A stretch of 64,000 bases of DNA from Sabethes cyaneus (taxonomy: Eukaryota; Arthropoda; Insecta; Diptera; Culicidae). The notes under the pieces were generated by a model. That model saw only the letters and a program-made list of their open reading frames with translations. It ran no database searches and was not told where the DNA came from. The stretch spans positions 200,475,911 through 200,539,910 of the forward strand of contig NC_071354.1 of assembly GCF_943734655.1 (NCBI RefSeq). Direction: 5' to 3'. The translations under genes and the position numbers were made by a program. This document shows, piece by piece, positions 1 to 13,115 of this stretch (its first letter is position 1; each line of letters opens with the position of its first letter).

Positions 1-784
1 TGTCGATGTAGAAAGAATGAAAGTCGGAAGGCAAGTAAGAGTTTAAGCAACAAAATTCTAACACAAAGATGACAAAGTAAAAATAAAGAGTATAGCAATG
101 TAAATATAAAAACCAAAAGAAAAAGCTCAAAAAATATTCTTAAAATAGGACAAGTATGAAAGAAAATTTCTGAAAATTCAGACGATTTTGCAAAAGAAAA
201 AAAAACAGCGAAAGAAAAACAAAAAAAATCCAAAAGGAACAACTTTACAAAAAAATACTCCAAAATAAAAACTGCACAGAAAAACAAATACTAGATAAAA
301 ATCTCTAAAAGAAAAAACTGCAAAAGAAAACTTTCCAAAAGAAAAAACTTCCAATCGAAAAAAATGTAAAAGAAGAAACCGCAAAAGAAAAACTTAAAAA
401 AATCTCCAAAATAACTCAATTGCAAAAGTTAAAAGTTCAACAGAAAAAAGCTCCAAAATATAAACTGCAGAAGAAAAATCTCTGAAAGAATCAGCTTTAA
501 GAGAAAACACTACCAAAGAAAAACCTCAAAAAATACTACACGAACGTCAAGAAAAAACAAACCAAAAATTTCCACGAAAAACACTTCAGAAGAAAAAACT
601 CCAAAAGCAAGATATCCAACCGAAAAACGTAAAAAGGAAAAAGTAAAAAGTAAAAAGTGAACAGTAACAAGTAATAAGAAGAAAGTAAAAAGTAAAAAGT
701 GAAAAATAAAAAGTAAAAAGTAAAAAGTAAAAAGCAAAAAGTAACAAGTAAAGAGTTAAAAGTAGAGGTTAAAAGTTAAAAAGT
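1..784. repeat. Degenerate A-rich repeat leading into heptamer arrays
   Basis: A purine-rich tract in which short words such as CAAAAGAAAAAACTCC recur with many changes. From about 630 it becomes a loose AAAAAGT/AAAGTAA array that grades into the regular AAAAGTC array. No gene is visible. Open frames on the minus strand are Phe/Leu-rich translations of A-rich DNA and not credible proteins. Confidence 0.75.
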
Positions 785-1468
785 AAAAAGTCAAAAGTCA
801 AAAGTCAAAAGTCAAAAGTCAAAAGTCAAAAGTCAAAAGTTAAAAGTCAAAAGTCAAAAGTCAAAAGTCAAAAGTCAAAAGTCAAAAGTCAAAAGTCAAA
901 AGTCAAAAGTCAAAAGTCAAAAGTCGAAAGTCAAAAGTCAAAAGTTAAAAGTCAAAAGTCAAAAGTCAAAAGTCAAAAGTCAAAAGTCAAAAGTCAAAAG
1001 TCAAAAGTCAAAAGTTAAAAGTCAAAAGTCAAAAGTCAAAAGTCAAAAGTCAAAAGTCAAAAGTCAAAAGTCAAAAGTCAAAAGTCAAAAGTCAAAAGTC
1101 AAAAGTCAAAAGTCAAAAGTCAAAAGTTAAAAGTCAAAAGTCAAAAGCCAAAAGTCAAAAGTCAAAAGTCAAAAGTCAAAAGTCAAAAGTCAAAAGTCAA
1201 AAGTCAAAAGTCAAAAGTCAAAAGTCAAAAGTCAAAAGTCAAAAGTCAAAAGTCAAAAGTCAAAAGTCAAAAGTCAAGTCAAAAGTCAAAAGTCAAAAGT
1301 TAAAAGTCAAAAGTCAAAAGTCAAAAGTCAAAAGTCAAGTCAAAAGTCAAAAGTCAAAAGTCAAAAGTCAAAAGTTAAAAGTCAAAAGTCAAAAGTCAAA
1401 AGTCAAAAGTCAAAAGTCAAAAGTCAAAAGTCAAAAGTCAAAAGTCAAAAGTCAAAAGTCAAAAGTCA

Positions 1469-1470
<2 letters not shown>
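785..1470. repeat. (AAAAGTC)n heptanucleotide array
   Basis: About 98 copies of the 7-mer AAAAGTC in nearly perfect tandem. Rare variants are AAAAGTT at scattered positions, and two places (near 1275 and 1335) where a unit is shortened to AAGTC. It passes directly into the next array at about 1471 by changing GTC to GTAT, so the two arrays are in the same register. Confidence 0.97.
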
Positions 1471-2770
<1,300 letters not shown>

Positions 2771-2774
2771 ACGT

Positions 2775-4988
2775 AAAAAGTAAAATTTTGAAGTTGAAAA
2801 CAAGGTTTAAAGATGAGGGTTGGAAGTCGCAAGTCCGTAATCTAAAAACGAAAATCCAAAATCCAGTGCCTATAATAAAAAAATCGAAAATCGAGAGTTG
2901 AAAGTCCAAAATCCAAATTCAGAAATCGTTGCTAGTCAAAAGTTAAACATCTAAAGTCCAAGGTTCGAAGTCGAAAGCCCAAAGTCCAAAGTACTATGTC
3001 AAAAGCCCTAAGTCCAAAGTCGTAAGTCTAAGGTCCAAAATCAGATATCGAGAGTCAAAAGATGGAAGTGTAAAGTCCAAACTCCGAAGTCTAAAATTCA
3101 AAGTCCCAAGTCCGAGATCTGAAGTTCATAATCCAAAGGCTAAAGTCGAGACGCGAAAGTCGAAAATCCAAAATCGAAAGCTAGATTAGCTCCTAAGCTC
3201 AAAATCCCAACTTTTAAGTCCAAAGTCCAAACTTTTAAGTCCAATGTCCAAAGTTCAAAATCCAAAGTCCGCAATCCGAAAACCAAGATCCAAAATCCGA
3301 AGTTCAAAATCGAAATTCGAAGTCCAAAGTCGAGAGTCGAAAGTAAAAAGTATAAAGTCGGAAACTGTAAGTCGAAAGTCCAAAATCGCAAGTCTAGTCT
3401 GATTCCTAAGTCCAAAGTCTAAAATCCGAAGTCCCAATTTCTAAGTCCAAAGTAAAAACTTTTACGTTCAAAGTCCAAAGTTCAAGATCCAAAATCTGAA
3501 GTCGAGAGTCGAAAGTCAGAAGTCTAAAGTCCAAAGTCCAAAGTCTAAAATCCAAAATCCAAAATCCAAAGCTTAAGTGTCATGTCCCAAGTCTCAAGTC
3601 CCAAGTCCAAAGTTCGTCGAAAATCAAAAGTCCAAAATTCAAAGTCGAAATCTGAAAGTCCAGTCCTAAGTCAAAAGTCCAAAATTCAAAGTCGAAAATC
3701 CAAAGTCCAAATTCCGAAATCCGCAGTCCAAAGTTCAAAGTCCAATGTCCAAAGTCCAATGTCCAAAGTCCAAAGTCCAAACTCCGAAGTCTAAAATTCA
3801 AAGTCCTAAGTCCGAAATCTGAAGTTCAAAATCCAAAGGCTAAAGTCGAGACGCGAAAGTCAGAAGTCTGAAGTCGAAAATCCAAAATCCAAAATCGAAA
3901 GCTAGATTAGCTCCTAAGCTCAAAATCCTGATTTCTAAGTCCAAAGTCCAAACTTTTAAGTCCAATGTCCAAAGTTCAAAATTCCTGTCTTGAAGATGAG
4001 GGGATATCCCTCGAAACGTCGACTGTAAACGGAAAATAAATATTTTCGCACGTAACCCGTGACCGAAAGCCAACCAAAAAATTTTAAACAAAACAAACGG
4101 TCGTTTTTCATTATAATCAAAATTACAATGGCGCTAAGAGAAGTACCGAGATACTCCAGTTTCTACAACAGTTTACCCCAACCACAACGCAGATTACTGA
4201 AAAGTTACGCGCACACCATCGACAGATTGAGCTCACAGTTGAACCGCAAAGATTTTCTACGACGGTGTAAAAGTTCCGGACTTTACTCAAAATTCAAAGT
4301 CCGAAAATCAAGGTCCAAAATCCAAAGTTCAAAATCGAAATTCCCAATTTCTAAGTCCAAAGTACAAACTTTTAAGTTCAAAGTCCAAAGTCCAATGTTC
4401 AAAGTCGAGAGTCGAAAGTCAGAAGTCTAAAGTCCAAAGTCTAAAATTCAAAGTCCAAAGCTTAAGTCTTAAATCCAAAGTCCCAAGTGTCAAGTCCAAA
4501 GTTCGACGAAAGTCAAAAGTCCAAAATTCAAAGTCGAAATCTAAAAGCCTAGTCTAGTCCCAAGTCAAAAGTCCAAAATTAAAAGTCGAAAATCCAAAGT
4601 TCGAAGTCTCAAGTCCAAATTCCAAATTCCATAGTCCGAAGTTCAAAATCCAAAGTCCAAAGTCCGAAATCCGAAGTTCAAAGTCCAAAGTCCAAAGTCT
4701 AAAGTCCAAAGTCCAAAATTCAAAGTCTATAGTCCAAATTTTAAAGTCCACGGTCCAAAGTCCAAAGTGCAAAGTCGAGAGTTGAAAGTCAAAAGCCGTT
4801 AGTTGAAAGTCTAAATTTCAAAGTCGAAAGTTGAAAGTCTAGTATAGCCCAAAATCCAAAATTCAAGCCGGAAGTCCCAAATCCAAAATCAAGAGTCGAA
4901 AGTCAAAAGTCCAAAGCCGGAAGTCCCAAGTCCAAAGTCGAGAGGTGTAAGACGAAAGTTCAAAATCCAAAGTCTGAACTCCAAAGTT
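2775..4988. repeat. Degenerate AAAGTCC-type heptamer array
   Basis: About 2.2 kb in which AAGTCCAAAGTCC, AAGTCGAAAGTC and AAAATCCAAAATCC words recur with a 7 bp rhythm but heavy divergence. Longer blocks are themselves duplicated: the stretch with the words GAGACGCGAAAGTC and GCTAGATTAGCTCC occurs near 3146-3195 and again near 3846-3915. It is interrupted by non-repetitive sequence at about 3985-4285. It looks like an older, decayed relative of the flanking uniform arrays. Confidence 0.9.
3985..4285 (+). mobile_element. 5' fragment of a Penelope-like retroelement (terminal repeat plus ORF start)
   Basis: A non-repetitive island inside the heptamer array. At about 3992-4023 is a hammerhead-like motif: GATGA, a GC-rich hairpin (GGGG/ATATC/CCTC), then GAAACGTC. 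About 100 bases further an ATG at 4128 opens a frame that stays out of the repeat until about 4285 and contains FLRRCKSSGLYSKF near its end, resembling the conserved FL-x-x-C...L-x-P-x-F stretch at the N-terminus of Penelope-like reverse transcriptases. Penelope-like elements are known to carry hammerhead ribozymes in their terminal repeats just upstream of the ORF, so order and spacing fit. The first two core bases (normally CU before GAUGA) read AA here, so cleavage activity is doubtful. The RT and GIY-YIG domains are absent. The family assignment rests on short motifs. Confidence 0.55.
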
Positions 4989-4990
4989 CA

Positions 4991-6015
4991 ATGAGGAAAG
5001 AGGAAAGAGGAAAGAGGAAAGAGGAAAGAGGAAAGAGGAAAGAGGAAAGAGGAAAGAGGAAAGAGGAAAGAGGAAAGAGGAAAGAGGAAAGAGGAAAGAG
5101 GAAAGAGGAAAGAGGAAAGAGGAAAGAGGAAAGAGGAAAGAGGAAAGAGGAAAGAGGAAAGAGGAAAGAGGAAAGAGGAAAGAGGAAAGAGGAAAGAGGA
5201 AAGAGGAAAGAGGAAAGAGGAAAGAGGAAAGAGGAAAGAGGAAAGAGGAAAGAGGAAAGAGGAAAGAGGAAAGAGGAAAGAGGAAAGAGGAAAGAGGAAA
5301 GAGGAAAGAGGAAAGAGGAAAGAGGAAAGAGGAAAGAGGAAAGAGGAAAGAGGAAAGAGGAAAGAGGAAAGAGGAAAGAGGAAAGAGGAAAGAGGAAAGA
5401 GGAAAGAGGAAAGAGGAAAGAGGAAAGAGGAAAGAGGAAAGAGGAAAGAGGAAAGAGGAAAGAGGAAAGGGGAAAGAGGAAAGAGGAAAGAGGAAAGAGG
5501 AAAGAGGAAAGAGGAAAGAGGAGAGAGGAAAGAGGAAAGAGGAAAGAAGAAAGAGGAAAAAGGAAAGAGGAAAGAGGAAAGAGGAAAGAGGAAAGAGGAA
5601 AGAGGAAAGAGGAAAGAGGAAAGAGGAAAGAGGAAAGAGGAAAGAGGGAAGAGGAAAGAGGAAAGAGGAAAGAGGAAATAGGAAAGAGGAAAGAGGAAAG
5701 GGGAAAGAGGAAAGAGGAAAGAGGAAAGAGGAGAGAGGAAAGAGGAAAGAAGAAAGAGGAAAAAGGAAAGAGGAAAGAGGAATGAGGAATGAGGAAAGAG
5801 GAAAGATAAAAGAGGAAAGAGAAAAGAGGAAAGAATAACAACGAAAGAGGAAAGCGGAAAGACGAAAAAGGAAACAGTAAAGAGGAAAGCGGAAAGAGGA
5901 AACAAGAAACAGGAAAAAGGAAAAACGAAACAGTAAAGAGCAAATAGGAAAGACGAAAGAGGAAAAAGGAAAGAGGAAAGAGGAGAGAGAAAAGAGGAAT
6001 TAGGAAAGTGGAAAG
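4991..6015. repeat. (AAAGAGG)n heptanucleotide array with higher-order duplication
   Basis: About 115 nearly perfect AAAGAGG units to about 5800, then a decaying tail to about 6015. Rare variant units occur in the same order twice (GGGGAAAG, then GAGAGG, then AAGAAAG, then AAAAAGG), near 5468-5560 and 5699-5770. This shows that a ~230 bp block was duplicated within the array. The Glu/Arg/Lys frame on the plus strand and the Phe/Leu/Ser frames on the minus strand are repeat translations, not genes. Confidence 0.95.
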
Positions 6016-9000
6016 TTGAAAGAACAAAGAAAACACAATGAGGAAAAAGGAAAAAAGGGGACAGAGAGTGGAGATTTAGCCATGATCTTGGACTTTTTGA
6101 ATCTAATTGTAAAAATTATGTCTGTACGGGTTTTCTTTCACATGAGTACCAGCTAATAAGTGAAAAATGAGTCTTTACTTCAGTTTGGAGTGCTTTGTAC
6201 TAAAGTTTTGGTCAAGTAGTGCGCAAAAGTTTGAATAGATTTGATTTTGGTCATCTTCTGATTTGCGTTTTTACAACTAAATAAAATTAACGAAAGTTTC
6301 GAAATGGTTGATGAAACACTATTTCCTGTAACTCTTTAAGTTTGTTCATAATGGGAGTTCATAATGAAGCAACAATATTCTATTTTTAGCGCCACTATAT
6401 TTAAGAACATGAAGTGATGAAGTAAAAAATGTAGTGGATAAATTAAGCAGTGGTTTTGATGAGCGCAATTATGCATAAAAGTAGTAATATTTATTTGTGA
6501 ATTTTCCATTTTATTTCCCAAACAAATTTTAACCGAAGTTTCAATCATTACTACGTGTATGCATTTCAGTTGATCTATCAGGAGAAGGGTGAAAAAATGA
6601 ATCAATTTGGTTTCTGTACAATTTATAACAAACCTTGCCGGTTTTGTTACAGTGTTGCGTGTGCACGCAGTGTCCTTGTGCGCAAAGTGCGAGTTTTGTC
6701 ACACTCACAGCAGAGCTGCAGAGCTTTTCGGTTGGCTATCATGTATATGTACAAACGCAGAGGCGTTGGCGCACGCGTGCACGTGGGTAGTGGCCGGTGG
6801 GAGTGCGAACGAGACGCAAAAGGTGCAAGAGCTCGCCGCTTGCAGCTGGTGTTAAATTCGCAGTGCGACGCGCGGTGATTGAAATGTTACTTTACAGTGA
6901 TATTGAGGCTCCCATGTAATTGTTGGTATGGGCTACAGATAGATCTGTGCCTAACTCCTTTACCGAAAACTGTGTTCGATAGTTTTCTTGGAAGGGAGTG
7001 GTAAAAGTGCAACAAAAAATTTTAAATTCCGTTAAACCGAACAATAATAATAACCCAATAATAATAACCATGGGTTCCTGGCGGATTGAGAGCGGAAGTC
7101 AAATTACATTTCACTGTTTGTGGTCCAATCAGAGACGATATATTCTAGGATTTCAAAAAATAATAAAAAAGAACAAAATGGTAAAGCGTGCAGGATTTTC
7201 GCTGGTCGTCGGTGGAAAATTGAGTGGCGAAAACAGGAGTTGCGGTTCTTGAAATTTATCTTCAGTTAATCCGCGCTTGTCCGATGAAGAAAACCGAAAT
7301 AAGAAAACAAATCGATTGAATTTCGAATAGAGAATTTGGTCAAACCGAAAAGGAAAAACCGAACCAAAATGTAAGCGAAAGTGTGATGTTTGATTTTTGT
7401 AGTTTGCGTGAGAAAAATGTTGTTTCGTATTCGTATTTTTTTACGTTTGTGTTTCATTTTTTGAAACAGTTTTTCGCTTTTTATTGACTGGGGTGGGGTA
7501 AAAAGCCTAAAAAATCGAGAATACGTCCTGTTTCTCCTATCCTACAGGGGCAAGACGCTTAAATGAACGAATCATTCCAATCGATTTGGTGTTTGTTGGT
7601 TCGATTGAGCACACTGCAAATCTAGCCTTTGAAATCCAACCGGTTTTTCATAATTTATTTCGACCCGGCGAGCTTGAGAAGGTATGATGCTGGTTGGTTG
7701 GGTTGGTTAGGTGACGTCATTTCGATGTACAGTCCAATTTAATTTTCATTTGTCTAATTAACCAAAGATTTGTGTTCAGAAATTCCTACTCAGCTGTTGT
7801 TTCATCATTTCACTCAAAAATTTCCGACTCGTCTCTCGGCGCATTCGTCGGACAACACAACTTCGTAAACACAGTTCCCCCTGAAAGCTTTCAGCAGCTT
7901 GTATTTCTCTAGCTTCCTGTGCTGCTCTCGGTCAAAAGCAACCGGAAACGAAAACCTCAATCCAGATGAAAGGAAGTGGCAGATTTATCTTGCTTTGAAG
8001 CAAAAACTATTACCACCAGAAAAGATTTCAAATGTTGCCTTCCGGATTCTCTTCCCGCTTTCGGTCCAGCCGGTCGAAAATTGCATCATCCGTATAACAG
8101 GCGAACGGGGACCGTTCGGTCCCCGGAGGAGAAAAGATATTTCCGGAACGTGTTATCGTCTCTGCCATCGTTGCTGGTGGTGGCCGAAAAGCGGGGGCCG
8201 TTTAAATCTTGCCGGTAGCAAATACTGCCAGCCTGCCTACTTGCTGGGCCAAGCAAGGTTGCAAAGGGTCGCGCAAACGAGGCGAAATGCAATACAAAGT
8301 ACGGAGGAGCTTCATCCGGTCGAAAGCACAGCACGCCCAAGGTGGGCGGTGCGGTGGTGGGTTTGCAACGGAGTTGCAGTTTGATTAAAGAAAAGTGGAA
8401 AACCGAATTAGATTCGACGTGAGGGTATGTTATTCATTTAATGGCTTGACTTTTGGTACAATGATGGTGCTGACACTCTGTCTTCGGTTGTAAGCTTTGC
8501 TGACTTTTTCGTATCTCATAATAAATTAGGGCGATTTTTCGACACGGTCGCCATGTAAGCATCCCGTTACGAATGCAACGCACATAGTTTAAGTTATTGA
8601 AATCTGCCAGAGAAATGATCGGGAATATTGCATGATTTGGATGAAATTGTCCACATATCTTTAGTAAGGGAAATGATTCTTTTTCCATAGGCCAATTGAC
8701 CATTACGACTCAATACAATTCTCAAGCTTAGGCAGGCAGGCTTTCTCCTCAAAAATCATATGAAATGTTAAAATTTAAAATTCATTTTAAAATATTGTTC
8801 AGATGACTAGTAGTTTATTGTTCAGTAAAAACCATTTCTTCGTCACTGCTCAGCTCTGGTGAGAGGTTTCTCACGCATGATTGGCTTTGAATATTTGATT
8901 AAAGAAGGCCTATGAATATTTTAATAATCGAGCATGATCTGAATAACCACATAAAATGAAAATTCTTCTCCGAAGTGCGCAATCTGGATCTCTGCTAAAG

Positions 9001-11296
9001 ATGACTTGAAGAAAAAATCAGCTTCCCACCATACATGTAACGATACATGGATATGGATTTTATTTTCCGCAACGTAGCCCCCTACTGAATTATTAATATG
9101 GACCTAACTGTCAGGGAAATGACGTCACCCTTAAACAACCTGGACTGTAAAGATCACCGTTTATTTTTTACCTGTGTGCATGGATAGGTGGTGAGGAGAA
9201 GATACCTTCTCAAGCTGTGCCACAACCGAATCCACCGAATTGCTTTTCTTTCGCTTCGCTCGCGCTAGCTGTGCCGGCGGTCGCTATTTACTATATATTG
9301 ACACACGTTACGTTAGTAAAATGAAACGAAAATATGTCTGCCGCAACGTCGTTCATTCGTTCGTTCATCTGCAGCAACGGCAGCAGCAGCGGTCGGTATC
9401 ACTAGTTTTATAGTGGCACTTGACAGCGGAACAGTGTGAAACATCTAGTCGGTACCAGACGGGCACCTACTGTGCTTGTTCTCCCAATGGGTGGGTAAAG
9501 GTGATAACCGATGATGGCAGCATTCAATATGTTTCGTCACCATCACAGCATCCCGGTGCCAATGCGCCGAGGAAACGAGGTGCTGTTTGTAGTAAGGTGT
9601 AAATTTTAAAGGGTTTTCCCCGAACTGATGCTGCTACCGCTGTTGCTGCAGACTTCCGACAGGTGTTGTAAAACGTTACGGATGTCTTTTACGATGTAGG
9701 GTTTTTCGGGGGTAAGCTGCTTAGGTTTATGTATTCGGTGGTGTGCTAGGGTAGTTCATCATTGTGGGATGCCGAAAAATCTATCAATTTTTTTTGTACT
9801 TGTGGATTTTAGGTGATGTTGTTTGGCGGTTGAATGCTAACGCGGGTCATTTTTGATCAAATATCAATTAATGATGGTTTTCAATTTCGGTATAGGATAT
9901 AGCATTCAATACATGGTAAAATGATATTATCAAATTGTATTATTCGCAGAGTAAATGAATAAAATTTGACACTTTACAAAATATAAAGAAAATATTCCAA
10001 TCAATTCTGCTATGCCAAAAATAACGACTCTCTTTAATGGATACGCATATTTCGATTACTATTTGCAATCTTCTTCAATTTACTGCACTAGAGTTTACTT
10101 GATCCAACCATCTGACCACCCACCCCATGGAAGGTCTTGGCAATAGGAGGGTGTATTTTGATGTTTTTTGGTGTATGGTAAATATTGCCCGATCTACCCT
10201 TGTCGGAAACTACCAATTAGAACTTGTAAACGCTCAGAGCTATCCCGGTGTACTTCTTTTCAGCATTCGTCACATTTGGACTCACACTACGATTGTGGCT
10301 TTTCATACTGGCTAGCATCGCGAACGAAATGATTCGGTATCAGCACCTCTTATATTAGTGGTATAGAATTGATGAAATCGACTGCTTTTACGAATATTAA
10401 CCCGCCATTCGGCATCCGTCTATGAGCTCCGTCAAAGCTAGTTGGACGGAGCGCACAACGCGCTTCCATATTCCACCCGAGTGTGATACAGAAAGTGAGA
10501 TTCAACGGGTTCTTCCGTCTGCAAAGGTTTCTAACCTGCCAATTTAAATTTGTTTCGAAATCTCTTAGTTGTCGTCTTGGAAGTTCGTCCTTTTGAAAAA
10601 AAAAAGAATTTCAATGGGCGTCCTTGAAAACGTATGAAACGTTATATTGCCAACATGCATCGATGCATTCTTGAAAACAAAGGTAGTTGGCAAAATTTTG
10701 ATGATCTTCTTTTGCAAACTTGGAAAAGCAATAAGTTAATTCGTCGGCGAGATTGTCACCAACTGGCATTCATTAAGTGTCGTGAAACTGAGAATTTCGC
10801 CAATTCTGATAGCAGCAAATTGTTACTGTACCTCTGATGACTCTAGTATGGAAGCAACCAAGCACGCGTTTTGAGGCAGCCCATATAAACGACTTATACA
10901 CTTCAACCACGTGACTCTTGAATGTGGATTTCAAAGGATCTTAGCACGACAGCCTGGGATTCTAGAGCACAATGGACCCGAAATGATCATAGTTCGAAAA
11001 CGAACAGTTACACCGTATGCATGACTTTTGTAAAAACGCAAAGGCCGATAAACGTCTAGTACTTCTTTTTTATTAGCTGTTATAAAAACCTCTCACTACT
11101 GCACTGGACCCCAATTTATTGAACATCTCAACACACGAAAATCGGTTTCAACCTAATCGACGCACGTTAGGCGTCTCTAGTTCTGGGTACTCCACCAAAA
11201 ATGGTCCAAATAGTTCAAATACGGCAAATAGTGCACGCATGCTCCTATGCTCCTCATTCGAGTGTATGCTGTCCTGAAATCCATGAAAATATAATG
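6016..11296. other. No recognised gene; AT-rich DNA with GC-richer unique patches
   Basis: Single-copy looking sequence. GC-richer patches lie at about 6640-6880, 7900-8400 and 9190-9420 (the last with CATT/CGTT and CAG-type short repeats). The longest plausible frame here (about 7899-8384, 161 codons) matches no family I recognise and has an Arg/Trp-rich, unstructured look. These patches could be conserved intronic or regulatory DNA of the minus-strand Glut1 locus, or unrelated intergenic DNA. The sequence alone does not decide. Confidence 0.4.
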
Positions 11297-11672
11297 CGTG
11301 CCCAGCAAACCACAAATCGTATAATAATGTGTGAAAATCATCTTAAATATCGTTAACAAACTCGAAATCGTACACAAAGCTTAATAAAGCGCACGCTAGT
11401 TTACATTTATTCGTACAAAATGATAAAAACTGATTCACATACGATTTTCATTCACAGAATTGTATAGCATTATGGAACGGATTTCATCGTAAACAAATAC
11501 TTATGAATGTGAATTGTTTTCATATAATTTGCAGGACGTATATCGCCTCCAAAACAATACGCATATGCTGGTTTCGTGCATCGAATGCGATTTTTCTAGA
11601 TGTATATCGGTACATATATCATATTTGTTACTTTGATATACGTACGAAAATGTTTGCTGGGTGGGCACGTTG
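11297..11672. mobile_element. MITE with GTGCCCAGCAAAC-type terminal inverted repeats
   Basis: The left end reads GTGCCCAGCAAACCAC and the right end, read on the other strand, GTGCCCACCCAGCAAAC. The interior is AT-rich and non-coding. A second copy of the same family in opposite orientation sits at about 36042-36407 (shared word AACAAACTCGAAATCGTA). It lies immediately upstream of a reverse-transcriptase relic. Confidence 0.65.
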
Positions 11673-11975
11673 TATTCCGGAGGGTTTGCCGGAGTGCAAA
11701 CATTTAATCCGGATTATCACGAACCCGTATAAAACCCGCCTGGAATTACATCTTACGATTTTTTTTGCTATTGGGGATAGATGGCGTCTTGTTCGACCCC
11801 ATAAGGGTTACTGCTGGCGTGAGACAGGGCTGCATTTTATCACCGCTTCTGTTTCTCATCGTTATGGATGAGATATTAGTTGGGGCAATTGACAGTAGAC
11901 CAAATCGAGGATTGCCTTGGAATCCTCTAACGATGGAGCAGCTAAATGACCTCGACCTAGCCGATGACTAAGTGA
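11673..11975 (+). pseudogene. Reverse transcriptase relic, RTE-like non-LTR retrotransposon
   Basis: One frame (about 11765-11971) encodes an RT segment with GVRQGCILSPLLFLIVMDE, which is the motif B (RQG) region, followed by LNDLDLADD, a degenerate form of the catalytic (F/Y)ADD box, then a stop. Upstream RT sequence continues only in other frames, so a frameshift is present. No endonuclease or 3' end is seen. It is a dead internal fragment. Confidence 0.75.
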
Positions 11976-12018
11976 AACGATCAATTATGCGTAGCAAGGT
12001 ATTTTCATGTGATGTTAT

Positions 12019-12470
12019 ATTTTGCTACAGAAAATTAAACATTTAATCGGGTTAATTTCACTGCCCATTAACATTAATGAATGTTTCTTCTAGTATTTTT
12101 CTCAGCTTTCCAATGGAGGGTTTGAAAATAAAAATGGTTTGTGCGTTCATGGTAAAAAGGTAATTTTCTAATGAAAACCAGTAGAGCGGCGAAATCAAAG
12201 ATGGCTGCCAACATTTTTTTACTTTATTTGAGCTCCTTTACATAACCGAATCGTTTGTTACTTGTTTCATAGCATATTTAGGAAATATCACAATAATTAA
12301 ATGAAAATTGTGAATCTTGCTACAGAAAATTAATGGCTTCATTTAGTTAATTAGTACACCTTATTTAATGAATATATTTTGTAGCATTCTACCGCAGCTT
12401 TCGATTTTAGATTAAAAAGCCGTTGTAGCGCTCATGGTGAAAATGGCGATCTATACCTATAAAAATAGAT
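12019..12470. repeat. Two-copy direct repeat (~295 bp period)
   Basis: The block beginning TTGCTACAGAAAATTAA at about 12022 recurs at about 12317. Similar order follows in both: a TTAAT-rich stretch, TCTAGTAT/GTAGCATT, CAGCTTTC, then GCGTTCATGGT/GCGCTCATGGT. Copies are diverged. No coding potential. Confidence 0.6.
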
Positions 12471-12484
12471 TTCTAATGTTCCTT

Positions 12485-12955
12485 ACAGAATCGAAAACTA
12501 CTGAACCGATCGGCGTGAAAATTTGCATGCAGGGGTTCGCGGGCTAGGGAAGGTTCTTATAATAGTTAGAGACCCCTCCCACCCACTAAGATACAAATGA
12601 AACACAAATTTCTGCATAATTAGAGAACTATTCAAGCAAATGGAACCAAATTTGGCATGTGGGAGGGTTTTTGGAGGCAAGAATTTTTTCTACGATGAAT
12701 TATAACCCCTCCCCCTTTTAATAGGGGGGGGGGGGGGGGGGGCTCCCACACAACTGAAACACAAATTTCCTCATAACTCAAGAACTAATCGAGCAAATGC
12801 AACGAAATTTGGCATGTGGCGGATTTTAGAGGCAGGAATTTATTTTATGATGGTTTGAGACCCCTCATCCCAGTGGTAGTGGGATAAGGCCTTTCATATA
12901 AATAAAACAGATATTTTTGCGTAACTCAAAAACTAATCAAACTCAAGTAGACTTT
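12485..12955. repeat. Three-unit ~140 bp tandem repeat with a G19 run
   Basis: Three diverged units share AACACAAATTTC(T/C), GAACTA(T/A)TC(A/G)AGCAAATG, AAATTTGGCATGTGG and GAGGCA(A/G)GAATTT. A homopolymer of 19 G lies at 12724-12742, between units. No ORF. Confidence 0.75.
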
Positions 12956-13115
12956 TCCATAAAACATTAGTCAATAAGGTTGCTACAAATATTTTATCAA
13001 GTCTTTGTCCTTCCAGTGTTGGGCAACTGAACGGAAAGAGAATTTTTTAATCAAGCAAAATTAATGCATTTTTGCCTAAAGTTTAAACGTGAAAACCAAA
13101 TCTGTTCTTACTTTT

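Noticed and set aside
785..1470. CRISPR-like or spaced repeat array
   Set aside because: Head-to-tail 7-mers without spacers, in a eukaryotic genome.
4960..6036. Long FLFPLSS and EERGKRK repeat proteins on opposite strands
   Set aside because: Translations of the AAAGAGG array in several frames and both strands at once; no non-repetitive domain.
7899..8384. A 161-codon host gene
   Set aside because: No recognisable domain, Arg/Trp-rich composition, and overlapping frames on both strands; GC-richer DNA alone explains its length.
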